This document shows, piece after piece, positions 37,793-48,278 of a stretch of DNA of 64,000 nucleotides. Source of the DNA: Tsukamurella sp040611135 (lineage in GTDB: Bacteria > Actinomycetota > Actinomycetes > Mycobacteriales > Mycobacteriaceae); assembly GCF_040611135.1 (NCBI RefSeq), contig NZ_JBEXNL010000022.1:1-64000 (forward strand), given 5' to 3'. Each line of letters opens with the position of its first letter. The first letter of the stretch is position 1. The position numbers and the translations under genes were made by a program. Under the pieces are notes generated by a model, which saw nothing but the letters and a program-made list of their open reading frames with translations, was not told where the DNA came from and made no database searches.

Positions 37793-38662
37793 CTATCGCA
37801 GTGTGTTGATGATCGCGCTGAAGTCTAGGCCCCCGTTGTCCTGCGCGAACGCCGCGTACAGCGATGCCGCGTGCGTGCCGAGCGGGGCGGTCGAGCCGGT
37901 GGACGCCACGGCGTCCATCGCCAGCCCCAGGTCCTTGTTCATCAGTGCCGTCGCGAAGCCGGGCTTGAACTCGTTGCCCGACGGTGCCCCTGCCACCGGT
38001 CCCGGTACGGGGCAGTTGGTGTGCAGCGACCAGCAGTTGCCGGTGGCGCCGGTGACCACGTCGTAGAGCGCCTGATCCGCCAGGCCCAGCTTTTCGGCGA
38101 GGACGAAGGCCTCGCCCACGACGATCTGCTGGACCGCGAGGATCATGTTGTTGCACACCTTGGCGGCCTGCCCGTTGCCGGCGCCGCCGCAGTGGATCAC
38201 CTTGCCGGCCATCGGATCCAGCACGGGCTGTGCCGCGGCGAAGGCCGCGTCGTCGCCGCCGACCATGAACGCCAGGGTGCCGGCGTCGGCGCCCTTGACG
38301 CCACCGGACACGGGCGCATCGACCTGGAGCATCCCGGCGGCCTCGGCCTGCGCGTGCACCGCGCGGGCATCGTCGACGGAGATGGTCGAGCTGTCGATGA
38401 ACAGCGTGCCCCGCGCGGCGTGCGGGAGCACGGAGTCGTACACCGCCTTGACGATGGCGCCGCTGGGCAGCATGGTGACCACGGCGTCCGCACCGACCAC
38501 GGCCTCCTCGGCGGTGTCGATCACGGTGACGCCGGCCGCGCGGGCCGCGTCCTGCGCCGCGGGGACGAGGTCGAAACCGCGCACCGTGTGGCCGGCCGCG
38601 ACGAGGTTCTTCGCCATCGGGCCGCCCATGTGGCCGAGCCCGAGGAATGCGATGGTGCTCAT
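37793..38662 (-). CDS. mmsB: 3-hydroxyisobutyrate dehydrogenase
   Basis: A 289-residue beta-hydroxyacid dehydrogenase. NAD site FLGLGHMGGPMAKNL at the start; substrate motif DAPVSGGVKGADAGTL around residue 115; catalytic Lys168 in GNGQAAKVCNNM. It oxidises 3-hydroxyisobutyrate to methylmalonate semialdehyde in valine breakdown. It lies 13 bp after the acyl-CoA dehydrogenase and next to mmsA, which uses its product, and ends 20 bp before marR. Confidence 0.92.
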   Translation of the reverse strand: MSTIAFLGLGHMGGPMAKNLVAAGHTVRGFDLVPAAQDAARAAGVTVIDTAEEAVVGADAVVTMLPSGAIVKAVYDSVLPHAARGTLFIDSSTISVDDARAVHAQAEAAGMLQVDAPVSGGVKGADAGTLAFMVGGDDAAFAAAQPVLDPMAGKVIHCGGAGNGQAAKVCNNMILAVQQIVVGEAFVLAEKLGLADQALYDVVTGATGNCWSLHTNCPVPGPVAGAPSGNEFKPGFATALMNKDLGLAMDAVASTGSTAPLGTHAASLYAAFAQDNGGLDFSAIINTLR

Positions 38663-38675
38663 GAAAACGCCTCTC

Positions 38676-39839
38676 CTACTTGCCCTGGATGCGGGCGGCC
38701 TCGGCGCGGCCGATCACCATCCGCATGATCTCGTTGGTGCCCTCGAGGATCCGGTTCACCCGCAGGTCTCGGACGATCTTCTCGACGCCGGTCTCGTGCA
38801 GGTAGCCGTAGCCGCCGTGCAGCTGCAGCGCCTGGTCTGCCACCTGGAAGCAGGTCTCGGTGACGAACTTCTTGGCCATGGCGCAGAGCTCGACCTTGTC
38901 GGGATCGTTCTCATCGAGTGCCGTGGCCGCGCGCCACAGGATCAGCCGGGAGGCCTCGAGCGAGGTGGCCATGTCGGCGAGCGCGAACCGGATGGTCGGC
39001 TCGTCGATGAGCTTGCGCCCGAACGTCTCACGCTCCGTCATGTACTGCAGCGCCTTGTCGTACGCGGCCTGGGCGCCGCCCAGGGAGCAGGCGGCGATGT
39101 TGAGCCGGCCGCCGTTGAGCCCGTTCATGGCGATGCCGAAGCCCTTGCCGGCACCGTCGGCCCCGCCGAGCATGCGCGAGGGCGGGATCCGCACGTTCTC
39201 GAAGATCACCTGGGTGGTGGGCTGGCTGTGCCAGCCCATCTTCACCTCGGGCGGCCCGAAGGAGAGACCGGGGGTTCCCTTGTCCACGAGGAAGGTCGAG
39301 ATGCCGCGGGCGCCCTCGCCCTCGCTGCGCGCCATGACCACATACAGGTCGGAGGCGCCGCCGCCGGAGATGAATTGCTTCGTGCCGTTGAGCACGAAGT
39401 CGTCGCCGTCGCGGTCCGCCTTGGTGGTCAGCGAGGCCGCGTCCGAGCCGGCGCCCGGCTCGGTCAGGCAGTAGCTGGCCATGACGTCCATCGGCGCGAG
39501 CTTGGGGATCCACTCCTGCCGCTGCTCCTCGGAGCCGTAGGTGTCCACCATCCAGGTGCACATGTTGTGGATCGAGATGAACGCCGCGGTCACGGGATCG
39601 CCCTTGGCGAGCTCCTCGAAGATGCGGACACCGTCGAGCCGGCGCAGGCCGGATCCGCCCACGTCCTCGCGGGTGTAGATGGCGGCCATGCCGAGGCTGC
39701 CCGCCTCCTTCATCTCCGCCACGGGGAAGTGCTTCGTGGCGTCCCACTCCAGTGCGTAGGGCGCGAGGCGCTTGCGGGAGAAGTCGCGGGCCATCTCGAC
39801 GATGGCCAGGTCGTCCCCCGTCAGGTTCGGGTAGGGCAC
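38676..39839 (-). CDS. acyl-CoA dehydrogenase, probably isobutyryl-CoA dehydrogenase
   Basis: A 387-residue FAD acyl-CoA dehydrogenase. Signature CLTEPGAGSDAASL, FAD-binding FISGGGASDLYVVMAR and catalytic Glu366 in ILEGTNEIMRMVIGR, the position used by short-chain and branched short-chain members. Between mmsA and mmsB the expected reaction is isobutyryl-CoA to methacrylyl-CoA in valine degradation. Nine bases separate it from mmsA. An enoyl-CoA hydratase and the HIBYL-CoA hydrolase of the pathway are not in this window. Confidence 0.88.
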   Translation of the reverse strand: MPYPNLTGDDLAIVEMARDFSRKRLAPYALEWDATKHFPVAEMKEAGSLGMAAIYTREDVGGSGLRRLDGVRIFEELAKGDPVTAAFISIHNMCTWMVDTYGSEEQRQEWIPKLAPMDVMASYCLTEPGAGSDAASLTTKADRDGDDFVLNGTKQFISGGGASDLYVVMARSEGEGARGISTFLVDKGTPGLSFGPPEVKMGWHSQPTTQVIFENVRIPPSRMLGGADGAGKGFGIAMNGLNGGRLNIAACSLGGAQAAYDKALQYMTERETFGRKLIDEPTIRFALADMATSLEASRLILWRAATALDENDPDKVELCAMAKKFVTETCFQVADQALQLHGGYGYLHETGVEKIVRDLRVNRILEGTNEIMRMVIGRAEAARIQGK

Positions 39840-39848
39840 GTCGCGCTC

Positions 39849-41399
<1,551 letters not shown>

Positions 41400-41466
41400 G
41401 TGTGTCCTTCTCTCTCGATCGAGGTCCATCGCGAAGCCCTTGCGCGATGTGTTGCCCATCACTATA

Positions 41467-41484
41467 TACTTGGATATCCAAGTA
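41467..41484. promoter_or_regulatory. 18-bp palindromic operator at a divergent promoter
   Basis: TACTTGGATATCCAAGTA is a perfect palindrome between mmsA and the acyl-CoA synthetase gene. A -10-like TATACT (41465-41470, plus) overlaps it and TATAGT (41461-41466, minus) touches its other side, so one bound dimer would block both promoters. The form fits MarR-family sites; the operon-encoded MarR protein is the likely binder. Confidence 0.78.
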
Positions 41485-41504
41485 ATCAACCGGAGGATCT
41501 GAAA

Positions 41505-43172
41505 GTGGCTAGCACACAGGGGTATCGAGACTTCCTCGCCGCGCGTGACCTGCTGGTCGAGCTCGCCGACGACTACGATGCCGCTCGCGAGCGGTTCCGT
41601 TGGCCGCAGCTCGACGAGTGGAACTTCGCGCTCGACTGGTTCGACCGGGTGGCCGAGAACAACGACGCTCCCGCCCTGTGGATCGTCGAGGAGGACGGCT
41701 CCGAGTCGAAGTTCAGCTACGCGGAGATGAGCGCGCGCAGCAACCGGGTCGCGAACTGGCTCCGCGACCACGGCGTGCAGCCCGGTGACCGGATCCTGCT
41801 CATGCTCAGCAATCAGGTCGAGCTCTGGGACGTGATGCTCGCCGCGATCAAGCTCGGCGCCGTGGTCATCCCCGCGACCACGCTGCTCGCCGAGGGCGAC
41901 ATCGCCGACCGCATCGCCCGCGGCGGCGCGAAGCACGTCATCGTGCGCAGCGAGCTCGCCGAGCGCGTGCCCGCCGCCGCCGAGGTCACCAGAATCGCCG
42001 TGGGCGCACCCGTCGCCGGCTGGACGTCGTTCGCGGACGCGTACACGGCACCGTCGGACTTCACCCCCTCGCACGTCACGCACGCCGACGACACCCTGCT
42101 GCTGTACTTCACCTCCGGCACCACGAGCGCGCCGAAGCTGGTCGAGCACACCCACGCGAGCTACCCCGTGGGGCACCTCTCGACGATGTACTGGATCGGG
42201 CTGCGCCCCGGCGACGTCCACCTCAATGTCAGCTCGCCCGGCTGGGCGAAGCACGCGTGGAGCAACGTGTTCACGCCGTGGATCGCGCAGGCCTGCGTGT
42301 TCATCTACAACTACAACAGGTTCGACGCCGCCGCCCTGATGACGCAGATGGAGCGCGCGGGCGTCACCAGCTTCTGCGCGCCACCCACGGTGTGGCGCAT
42401 GCTGATCCAGGCCGACCTCAGCGCCCTGAAGATGCCGCCGCGCGTCGTCGTCGGCGCGGGCGAGCCGCTCAATCCCGAGGTGATCTCCCAGGTTCGCGAC
42501 GCGTGGGGCGTCACCATCCGCGACGGATTCGGGCAGACCGAGACCACGGTGCAGGTGGCGAACACGCCGGGCCAGCCGCTCAAGGACGGGTCGATGGGCC
42601 GCCCGTGCCCCGGGTACGACGTGGTGCTCATCGACCCCGCGACCGGCGAGCAGGGCGTCGACGAAGGCGAGATCTGTCTGCGTCTCGACCCGCGGCCGCT
42701 CGGCCTCATGGTGGGGTACCACGGCGATCCCGAGAAGACCGCGAAGGTCATGGCGGGCGGCGTCTACCACACGGGCGACGTCGCCGAGGTGGACGCGGAC
42801 GGCTACCTGACCTACGTGGGCCGCACCGACGATGTCTTCAAGTCCAGTGACTACAAGATCAGCCCGTTCGAGCTGGAATCCGTTCTGCTGGAGCACGACG
42901 CGGTGGCGGAGGCCGCGGTGGTCCCCGCGCCGGACGAGCTGCGCCTCGCGGTGCCGAAGGCGTACATCGTGCTCGCCGACGGCCACGCACCCGACGAGGC
43001 GACCGCGCAGTCGATCTTCGACCACAGCCGCGAGCACCTCGCGCCCTACAAGCGCGTACGCCGCATCGCCTTCGCCGACCTCCCGAAGACGATCAGCGGC
43101 AAGATCCGCCGGGTCGAGTTGCGCAAGGCCGAGGAGCAGGGCTTGACCTCCGCGGAGTTCCGCGAGTCCTGA
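41505..43172 (+). CDS. AMP-dependent acyl-CoA synthetase
   Basis: A 555-residue ANL-superfamily ligase. P-loop YFTSGTTSAPKLVEHTH, adenylate motif FGQTETTVQVAN, hinge VGRTDDVFKSSDYKISPFELESVL and C-terminal catalytic Lys in LPKTISGKIRR. Overall it is close to medium-chain or acetyl/propionyl-type acyl-CoA synthetases. The GTG lies eight bases after GGAGG. It is divergent from the mmsA operon across a shared operator, suggesting it activates a branched or short acid (for example isobutyrate) that feeds that pathway. Confidence 0.9.
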   Translation: MASTQGYRDFLAARDLLVELADDYDAARERFRWPQLDEWNFALDWFDRVAENNDAPALWIVEEDGSESKFSYAEMSARSNRVANWLRDHGVQPGDRILLMLSNQVELWDVMLAAIKLGAVVIPATTLLAEGDIADRIARGGAKHVIVRSELAERVPAAAEVTRIAVGAPVAGWTSFADAYTAPSDFTPSHVTHADDTLLLYFTSGTTSAPKLVEHTHASYPVGHLSTMYWIGLRPGDVHLNVSSPGWAKHAWSNVFTPWIAQACVFIYNYNRFDAAALMTQMERAGVTSFCAPPTVWRMLIQADLSALKMPPRVVVGAGEPLNPEVISQVRDAWGVTIRDGFGQTETTVQVANTPGQPLKDGSMGRPCPGYDVVLIDPATGEQGVDEGEICLRLDPRPLGLMVGYHGDPEKTAKVMAGGVYHTGDVAEVDADGYLTYVGRTDDVFKSSDYKISPFELESVLLEHDAVAEAAVVPAPDELRLAVPKAYIVLADGHAPDEATAQSIFDHSREHLAPYKRVRRIAFADLPKTISGKIRRVELRKAEEQGLTSAEFRES

Positions 43173-43183
43173 CGAACATCCCT

Positions 43184-43215
43184 GCGGCGGCGATCCGGAT
43201 CCGGGTCGCCGCCGC
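43184..43215. terminator. bidirectional hairpin terminator
   Basis: GCGGCGGCGA (43184-43193) pairs exactly with TCGCCGCCGC (43206-43215), and the loop contains a further CCGG/CCGG stem. It lies between the convergent acyl-CoA synthetase and TetR genes. Confidence 0.7.
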
Positions 43216-43221
43216 GCCGGT

Positions 43222-43782
43222 TCAGCGCGGAAGCGCCGGGGCGAGCAACGCGGCGACCGCGGACCGCCATCGAGTCTCGGAATCACCTGCGCACCACGCC
43301 CACAGCGCCGCGCCGACGATGCCGTAGGCCATGGCCCCCGCGTCGACGCCGGGGCGGATCGCACCCGAGGCCAGACGGTCCGCCACCACCGCGATGACCC
43401 CCTCGAACCCGGCGGCACCGTCGCCGAGGACCTCGGCCGCCGCGCCGCGCAGCCCCGGGCGCGCGGCGAGCAGTCGCGCCAGCGCCGTCGACGCGGGCTG
43501 CGACAGCCCTGCCAACACCGAACACACTTCCTCCGCGACATCCCCCTTGCGACCGGCGGCGTTCCCCGACTCCGTCGTGAGCAAGAAGCTGCGGTCCACG
43601 ACGTAGGCGGCGAGGAAGCCCTCGAAGTCGCCGAAGTGGGCGTGCAGGAGTCCGGTCGCGACGCCGGCCTGCGCCGTCACCGCGCGACCCGTGAGCCCGT
43701 CCACGCCGGCACGCAGGATCACCGCCTCGGCAGCCTCGAACAGACGCTGCCGGGCACCGTCGATCGCGACTCCCCTGGGCAC
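43222..43782 (-). CDS. TetR family regulator, divergent from the FAD monooxygenase
   Basis: A 186-residue regulator. The HTH is LFEAAEAVILRAGVDGLTGRAVTAQAGVATGLLHAHFGDFEGFLAAYV (about residues 14-60). Start GTG at 43782 gives PRGVAIDGARQRLFEAAE. It is divergent from the FAD monooxygenase (82 bp) across a palindrome with 11-bp arms, the likely operator for both genes. Its inducer is probably the monooxygenase's aromatic or polyketide substrate. Confidence 0.85.
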   Translation of the reverse strand: MPRGVAIDGARQRLFEAAEAVILRAGVDGLTGRAVTAQAGVATGLLHAHFGDFEGFLAAYVVDRSFLLTTESGNAAGRKGDVAEEVCSVLAGLSQPASTALARLLAARPGLRGAAAEVLGDGAAGFEGVIAVVADRLASGAIRPGVDAGAMAYGIVGAALWAWCAGDSETRWRSAVAALLAPALPR

Positions 43783-43830
43783 GGCACCGATCCTAGCCCA
43801 CCTTGCGGCCTTGATGAGCAAGCGTTCATA

Positions 43831-43856
43831 CTTGTTTGAACACTCGTTCAAACAAG
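43831..43856. promoter_or_regulatory. TetR operator with 11-bp arms
   Basis: CTTGTTTGAAC (43831-43841) and GTTCAAACAAG (43846-43856) are exact complements separated by ACTC. The right arm runs into the monooxygenase Shine-Dalgarno (AAGGAGG). This matches the placement of TetR sites at divergent regulator/enzyme promoters. Confidence 0.8.
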
Positions 43857-43864
43857 GAGGATGC

Positions 43865-45031
43865 ATGGCCGACCACGGACTGCGCATCGTCATCGCGGGG
43901 GCCGGGATCGCCGGACTCGCAGCGGCACTGCGACTGCAGCGCGACGGGCACCGGGTGCTCGTCGTGGAGCGCGCCGCCGAACGCCGCACCGGCGGCTACC
44001 TGGTGAACCTCCTCGGACCGGGCTTCGACGCAGCGGACGCGCTCGGCCTCGCCCCCGCCCTGCGCGAACGGGACCAGGGGATCTTCACCTCGCGACTCGT
44101 CCGCGCCGACGGCTCGACCAAACTGACGATGCCCGCCGCTCTCGCGCAGGAATCAATAGGTTCACATGCCCTGACGGTGTTCCGTGGGGACCTCGAGGCG
44201 GTCCTGTTCGAGGCACTCGGCGATACTGCCGAGCCCCGGTTCGGCACGACTATCACCGCCGTGTCCGACGGTGCCGCGGGCGCCGGTCCGCTGCACATCG
44301 CCCTCAGCGACGGCACCGAGCACGACGCGGACCTGCTGATCGGCGCCGACGGGCTGCACTCCGGTGTCCGCGAGCTGGCCTTCGGCCCCGCGGACGACTG
44401 CCTCCGCTCCCTCGGCCACGCGGTGATCGCGTTCCCGATGGACGGCGCACCGGACGGGCTCCCCGAGCAGACGGCGAGCACGTTCATCGACGTCGGCCGG
44501 ACCGCGGCGGTGTTCCGCCCCCGCGACGGCGCACCGTCGGCCTTCTTCACGTACCGGACGAGCGAGGCGCCGCGCGACCCCGTCGAAGCCCTGAACGCGC
44601 ACTTCGGCGATCTTTCGGGCCCCGTGCACGAGGCCGCGCGCCGGAGCGCCGACACCGACGACGCGTACGTCGACTCCGTGAGCCAGGTGGTCATGGACAC
44701 GTGGTCGCGCGGAGGGGTCGTGCTGCTCGGCGACGCGGCGTGGTGCGTCTCCCTGTTCGCCGGTCACGGCGCGGGGCTCGCGCTGGCCGGCGCCGACCGG
44801 CTCGCAAGGGCGCTCGCCGACCACCCCGGCGACCTCGGAACAGCGTTGCGAACATGGGAATCCGGGCTGCGGTCCGACGTGCGGACGCGACAACGAGAGG
44901 CCCGCATCGGGATGGCACGGTTCGCGCCGCCCACCCGCGCGCATCAGCGGATGCAGGACCTGATGATTCGGGCGCTCGCGGCGCCGATCCTCGGACCCGC
45001 GCTGCTCCGCGTGATGAACCGCACCCGGTGA
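43865..45031 (+). CDS. FAD-dependent monooxygenase (PHBH fold)
   Basis: A 388-residue flavoprotein. FAD motif IVIAGAGIAGLAAALRLQRDGHRVLVVER at the start, DG motif LLIGADGLHSGVRELAF and GD motif GGVVLLGDAAWCVSLFAGHGAGLAL near residue 295. This class A group hydroxylates aromatic compounds and includes antibiotic-modifying enzymes of the TetX/RebC type. The ATG follows AAGGAGG by five to six bases; an overlapping ATG four bases earlier leads to a different frame. Controlled by the divergent TetR. Confidence 0.87.
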   Translation: MADHGLRIVIAGAGIAGLAAALRLQRDGHRVLVVERAAERRTGGYLVNLLGPGFDAADALGLAPALRERDQGIFTSRLVRADGSTKLTMPAALAQESIGSHALTVFRGDLEAVLFEALGDTAEPRFGTTITAVSDGAAGAGPLHIALSDGTEHDADLLIGADGLHSGVRELAFGPADDCLRSLGHAVIAFPMDGAPDGLPEQTASTFIDVGRTAAVFRPRDGAPSAFFTYRTSEAPRDPVEALNAHFGDLSGPVHEAARRSADTDDAYVDSVSQVVMDTWSRGGVVLLGDAAWCVSLFAGHGAGLALAGADRLARALADHPGDLGTALRTWESGLRSDVRTRQREARIGMARFAPPTRAHQRMQDLMIRALAAPILGPALLRVMNRTR

Positions 45032-45148
45032 ACCCGGTTACCGGCGGGTAGCAAGCACTCGTCGCAGACGAAATCCCAGGACGCCGTCCGGGCTAACGCT
45101 GTTAAGTCACGATCGGGCGGGACCTGCGGGACATACACTGGCGGTCTC

Positions 45149-46144
45149 ATGTTGACCTACGTGCTCGACGTCCGCGATCTGTCGGACGTGCGCTTCGTGC
45201 TCGCTCCGATGAGCGAGACGGCGCTGAGCCTGTTCCATCTGAACGGGACGATCAGCACGCCCGCGCACCTGCAGCGGTGGCAGGACAACGCGCAGGCGCA
45301 ACGCGATCGCTATGACCACAGGCTGATCAGCGCGCTGATCGCGCCCGGCCCGGCGATCCCGGACTTCCTGACCCCGCTCCCCAGGCCGGGCGTCACGCGA
45401 CCCTCGCTCGACGAGGGCCTCACAGCGATCGCGACGACCGATCCCGAGCTCATTCACACTCAGCTGCAGCAGCTTCGAGAGGGCGGCGAGCCGTCGCCGC
45501 CGCTCCAGCGGCTGCTGGACGACGGCGAGCGCGCAGGGCCACGGATCGCGGGTGCGCTCGAGCGCTACCACCGCGTGGCGATCGCTCCGGTGTGGGCAGC
45601 GGTGAACCGGATCCTCGAGGCGGACATCACTTTCCGCGGACGGGAACTCGCGATGGGCGGGCCGACCCAGTTGTTCGACTCACTCGCACCGCAACTCGCG
45701 TGGGACCGCGACGGCCGACTGCGACTCGACACTGCGTACGCCGGCGAGGAGGGCGAGTTCGCAGCGGCGGGAAGGGGACTGACGCTGATGCCCAGCGTCT
45801 TCGTCACCCGCTTGGTGAGCGCCTACTCCCCCGAGACGGCGGCGCCGCACGTCGGTTACCCGGCGCGCGGCAGCGCGACGCTCGCAGAGTCGACGCGGGT
45901 AGTACCGCCCGGGGCGCTGCGCCGCCTGATCGGCGGGGCGAAAGCCGATGTGCTGCATGCGCTCGTCGAGCCCGTGGCGGTCGGCGAACTGGCGCGGCGT
46001 CTGGAGGTCTCGCCGTCGGCGGTCTCCCAGAGCCTACGCGTGCTCTACGAGAACGGCCTCATCGACCGGGCTCGGAGCGGGCGCGAGGTGCTCTATCGCA
46101 GGACACCCGACGGTGAGCGGTTGGCGCGCGGCCACCGCCCGTGA
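45149..46144 (+). CDS. ArsR-like winged-helix regulator with long N-terminal domain
   Basis: A 331-residue protein. Residues about 255-325 are an ArsR-type winged helix (GGAKADVLHALVEPVAVGELARRLEVSPSAVSQSLRVLYENGLIDRARSGREVLYRRTPDG). The first 250 residues resemble the DUF5937-type sensor domain found ahead of such HTHs in actinobacteria. No Shine-Dalgarno precedes the ATG; TACACT at 45134-45139 would start transcription within a few bases of it, so the mRNA may be nearly leaderless. Target unknown; the convergent small gene ends 4 bp away. Confidence 0.8.
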   Translation: MLTYVLDVRDLSDVRFVLAPMSETALSLFHLNGTISTPAHLQRWQDNAQAQRDRYDHRLISALIAPGPAIPDFLTPLPRPGVTRPSLDEGLTAIATTDPELIHTQLQQLREGGEPSPPLQRLLDDGERAGPRIAGALERYHRVAIAPVWAAVNRILEADITFRGRELAMGGPTQLFDSLAPQLAWDRDGRLRLDTAYAGEEGEFAAAGRGLTLMPSVFVTRLVSAYSPETAAPHVGYPARGSATLAESTRVVPPGALRRLIGGAKADVLHALVEPVAVGELARRLEVSPSAVSQSLRVLYENGLIDRARSGREVLYRRTPDGERLARGHRP

Positions 46145-46148
46145 TCGA

Positions 46149-46355
46149 TCAGAACCGGAGTGCGGCGGGTCCGGTGTACTCGGGGTTGGCCGATACGAAG
46201 CGCTGCAGGGCGGCGCGGATGCCGGAGGCGGCGAATCCGGAGCGGGGCGCGGCGGTGGGGAGCGCGGCGTCCTCCTGAACGTCGGCGAGACGGGCGTAAA
46301 CGGTGCCGGCGGTGGGATCTGCGGTGAGGCTCTTGAAGTCACGGTAGTTGGTCAT
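46149..46355 (-). CDS. small protein of unknown function
   Basis: A 68-residue soluble protein (start MTNYRDFKSLTADP, end PEYTGPAALRF) with GGAGAG about nine bases before the ATG. No signal, cysteine or known motif. The upstream 140 bp to the selB end contains an AT-rich patch (about 46390-46415) that could be its promoter. It ends 4 bp from the convergent ArsR-like gene. Confidence 0.5.
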   Translation of the reverse strand: MTNYRDFKSLTADPTAGTVYARLADVQEDAALPTAAPRSGFAASGIRAALQRFVSANPEYTGPAALRF

Positions 46356-46496
46356 GCCCAATACTCTCCGCGACGCGTGGGACTGACGCCAATCTTTAAG
46401 CAATGAGCTAAAATGTGATCGCGGACACTGTGTGCCGTAACACATTCCGCGCGGGCGCTCGACACGAACCTCGGCACGAGGCCACAGGTCACGGAA

Positions 46497-48278
46497 TCAG
46501 CGGACCACTTCACGGTGTCCCGCGTCGATCCGGCGGGTCCACCCCTTCCCGTCGAGGTGCTCCAACAGCGGAACCGCCACCCGCCGACTCGTGCCCAGCA
46601 CCTGCCGCGCCTCCGAGGTCGTGAAGGGCTGTGGTAACCCCGCCAGCTCCCGCATCGCGAGAGCGAGCGCGCGCGGCGAGAGCACCACCCCGTCGGCGAT
46701 CCGGAGCAGACGCCCCGCGCGCTCCGCCGCGGCGAGCTCGCGGCCGCCGAGCCGGAGCGCCGCCAGGTCGTCCGCGTCGGGCGCCGCGAAGGGCGCTGCG
46801 GCCAACCGGCGCTCGATCTCCGCCACCGCGGTCTCCGCGGGCCCCAGATCGGTACGGTGACCGGGCAGGGCGAGCCGTCCGCCCTCGCTGTCGAGTCCCG
46901 CACCGTCGAGCACGGCCGGCAGCAGGGACGGGTCCGGCAACGAGAGCGTCTCGCTCGCCGCACCGAGCGACAGGCCCGCCGCGAGCGGATCCCGCTCGTG
47001 CAGGTCCGCGACCGCACCACGCAGCCGCGCCTGCCAGGCGTCGAGGGTCTTCTCGTGGATCCACCAGTCCCCGGCCACCCGCACGCCGTCCGGGACCTCT
47101 GTGCCGTAGCCCAGGTCGACGAGGCGGTCGCGCCGGACCGCGCCGCGGCGGGCGACTTCCGCGAGCAAGTCCCCATCAGCGCCCCGGTCGGCGAGGGCAC
47201 CCGCGCGGCGCGCACCGTCACCCCGCCGGAGCAGCGCCGGCGGATCCGCGTCGAGCACCGTCGCTCCGCCGACGATGCGCTTCGCGCCCGGATCGCGCAG
47301 CACCACCGTGTCACCGAGCACCAGCGGCAGGGGGCGGGCAAGAGTCAGGCGCGCGTGCTCGCCGCCGAAGGGCCGTACCCGGGCGGGGACGGCGGCGGTG
47401 CCGGCGTGGACGGTGAGCCATTCCGGGACGCGCGTCTCGGCGTCCGTGAGCGCGAGCCGAGCGTCCACGACGTCCGTCACCGGCCAGAGGCCGGGCGCGA
47501 GCAGCCCATCACCCCGGCGGATGTCCTCGACCGCGACGCCGCGGAGGTTGACCGCGATGCGCGAGACCGGGCCGACCTCGTCCCGGGCCGCGCCGTGCCG
47601 CTGCAGACCGCGCACCACGACCCTCCGTGTCCCGGCAGCGCCGACGAGCTCGAGCTCGTCTCCCACGCGCACCGTACCCGCGGCGAGCGTACCGGTGACG
47701 ACGGTGCCCGCACCCACGACACTGAACGCCCGGTCGATCCAGATCCGTACGCGGGCAGCGGGGTCGGGCGCGGGAACGCCCGCAAGGACACCGTCGAGCG
47801 CCGACCGCAGCGCATCGAGGCCCTCCCCCGTCGTCGCCGAGACCGCGACGGTCGGCGCGTCCGCGAGCCCGGTACCGGCGAGCCGCGCCCGCGCCTGCTC
47901 ACGCACCGCGGCCACGCGGGCGGGGGCTCGATCGGTCTTGGTGATCACGACCAGTCCGTGCCGGATGCCCAGGGCGGCCACGGCGTCGCGGTGGTCGTCG
48001 GACTGCGCGCTCCACCCCTCGTCGGCGGCGACCACGAAGCAGACGACCGGCACGGGCCCGAGTCCGGCGAGCATGTTGCCGAGGAAGCGCTCGTGCCCGG
48101 GCACGTCGACGAAGGCAGTCTCCCGGCCGGACGGCAGCGCGGTCCACGCGAATCCGAGGTCGATCGTCAGTCCGCGCCGCTGCTCCTCCGCCCAGCGGTC
48201 GGGTTCGATCCCCGTGAGCGCACGCACGAGCGTGGACTTGCCGTGATCGACGTGACCCGCGGTGGCTACGACGTCCAC
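46497..48278 (-). CDS. selB: selenocysteine-specific elongation factor
   Basis: A 593-residue specialised EF-Tu-like GTPase. G1 ATAGHVDHGKSTLV, G3 DVPGHERFLGNML, G4 ITKTDRAPAR; EF-Tu-like domains follow, and the C-terminal part (about 390-593) would form the winged helices that bind the SECIS hairpin (TTSEARQVLGTSRRVAVPLLEHLDGKGWTRR). It delivers Sec-tRNA to the UGA in fdhA. The GTG start overlaps the selA end by 13 bp. Part of selA-selB, immediately downstream of the tRNA-Sec gene. Confidence 0.93.
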   Translation of the reverse strand: MDVVATAGHVDHGKSTLVRALTGIEPDRWAEEQRRGLTIDLGFAWTALPSGRETAFVDVPGHERFLGNMLAGLGPVPVVCFVVAADEGWSAQSDDHRDAVAALGIRHGLVVITKTDRAPARVAAVREQARARLAGTGLADAPTVAVSATTGEGLDALRSALDGVLAGVPAPDPAARVRIWIDRAFSVVGAGTVVTGTLAAGTVRVGDELELVGAAGTRRVVVRGLQRHGAARDEVGPVSRIAVNLRGVAVEDIRRGDGLLAPGLWPVTDVVDARLALTDAETRVPEWLTVHAGTAAVPARVRPFGGEHARLTLARPLPLVLGDTVVLRDPGAKRIVGGATVLDADPPALLRRGDGARRAGALADRGADGDLLAEVARRGAVRRDRLVDLGYGTEVPDGVRVAGDWWIHEKTLDAWQARLRGAVADLHERDPLAAGLSLGAASETLSLPDPSLLPAVLDGAGLDSEGGRLALPGHRTDLGPAETAVAEIERRLAAAPFAAPDADDLAALRLGGRELAAAERAGRLLRIADGVVLSPRALALAMRELAGLPQPFTTSEARQVLGTSRRVAVPLLEHLDGKGWTRRIDAGHREVVR

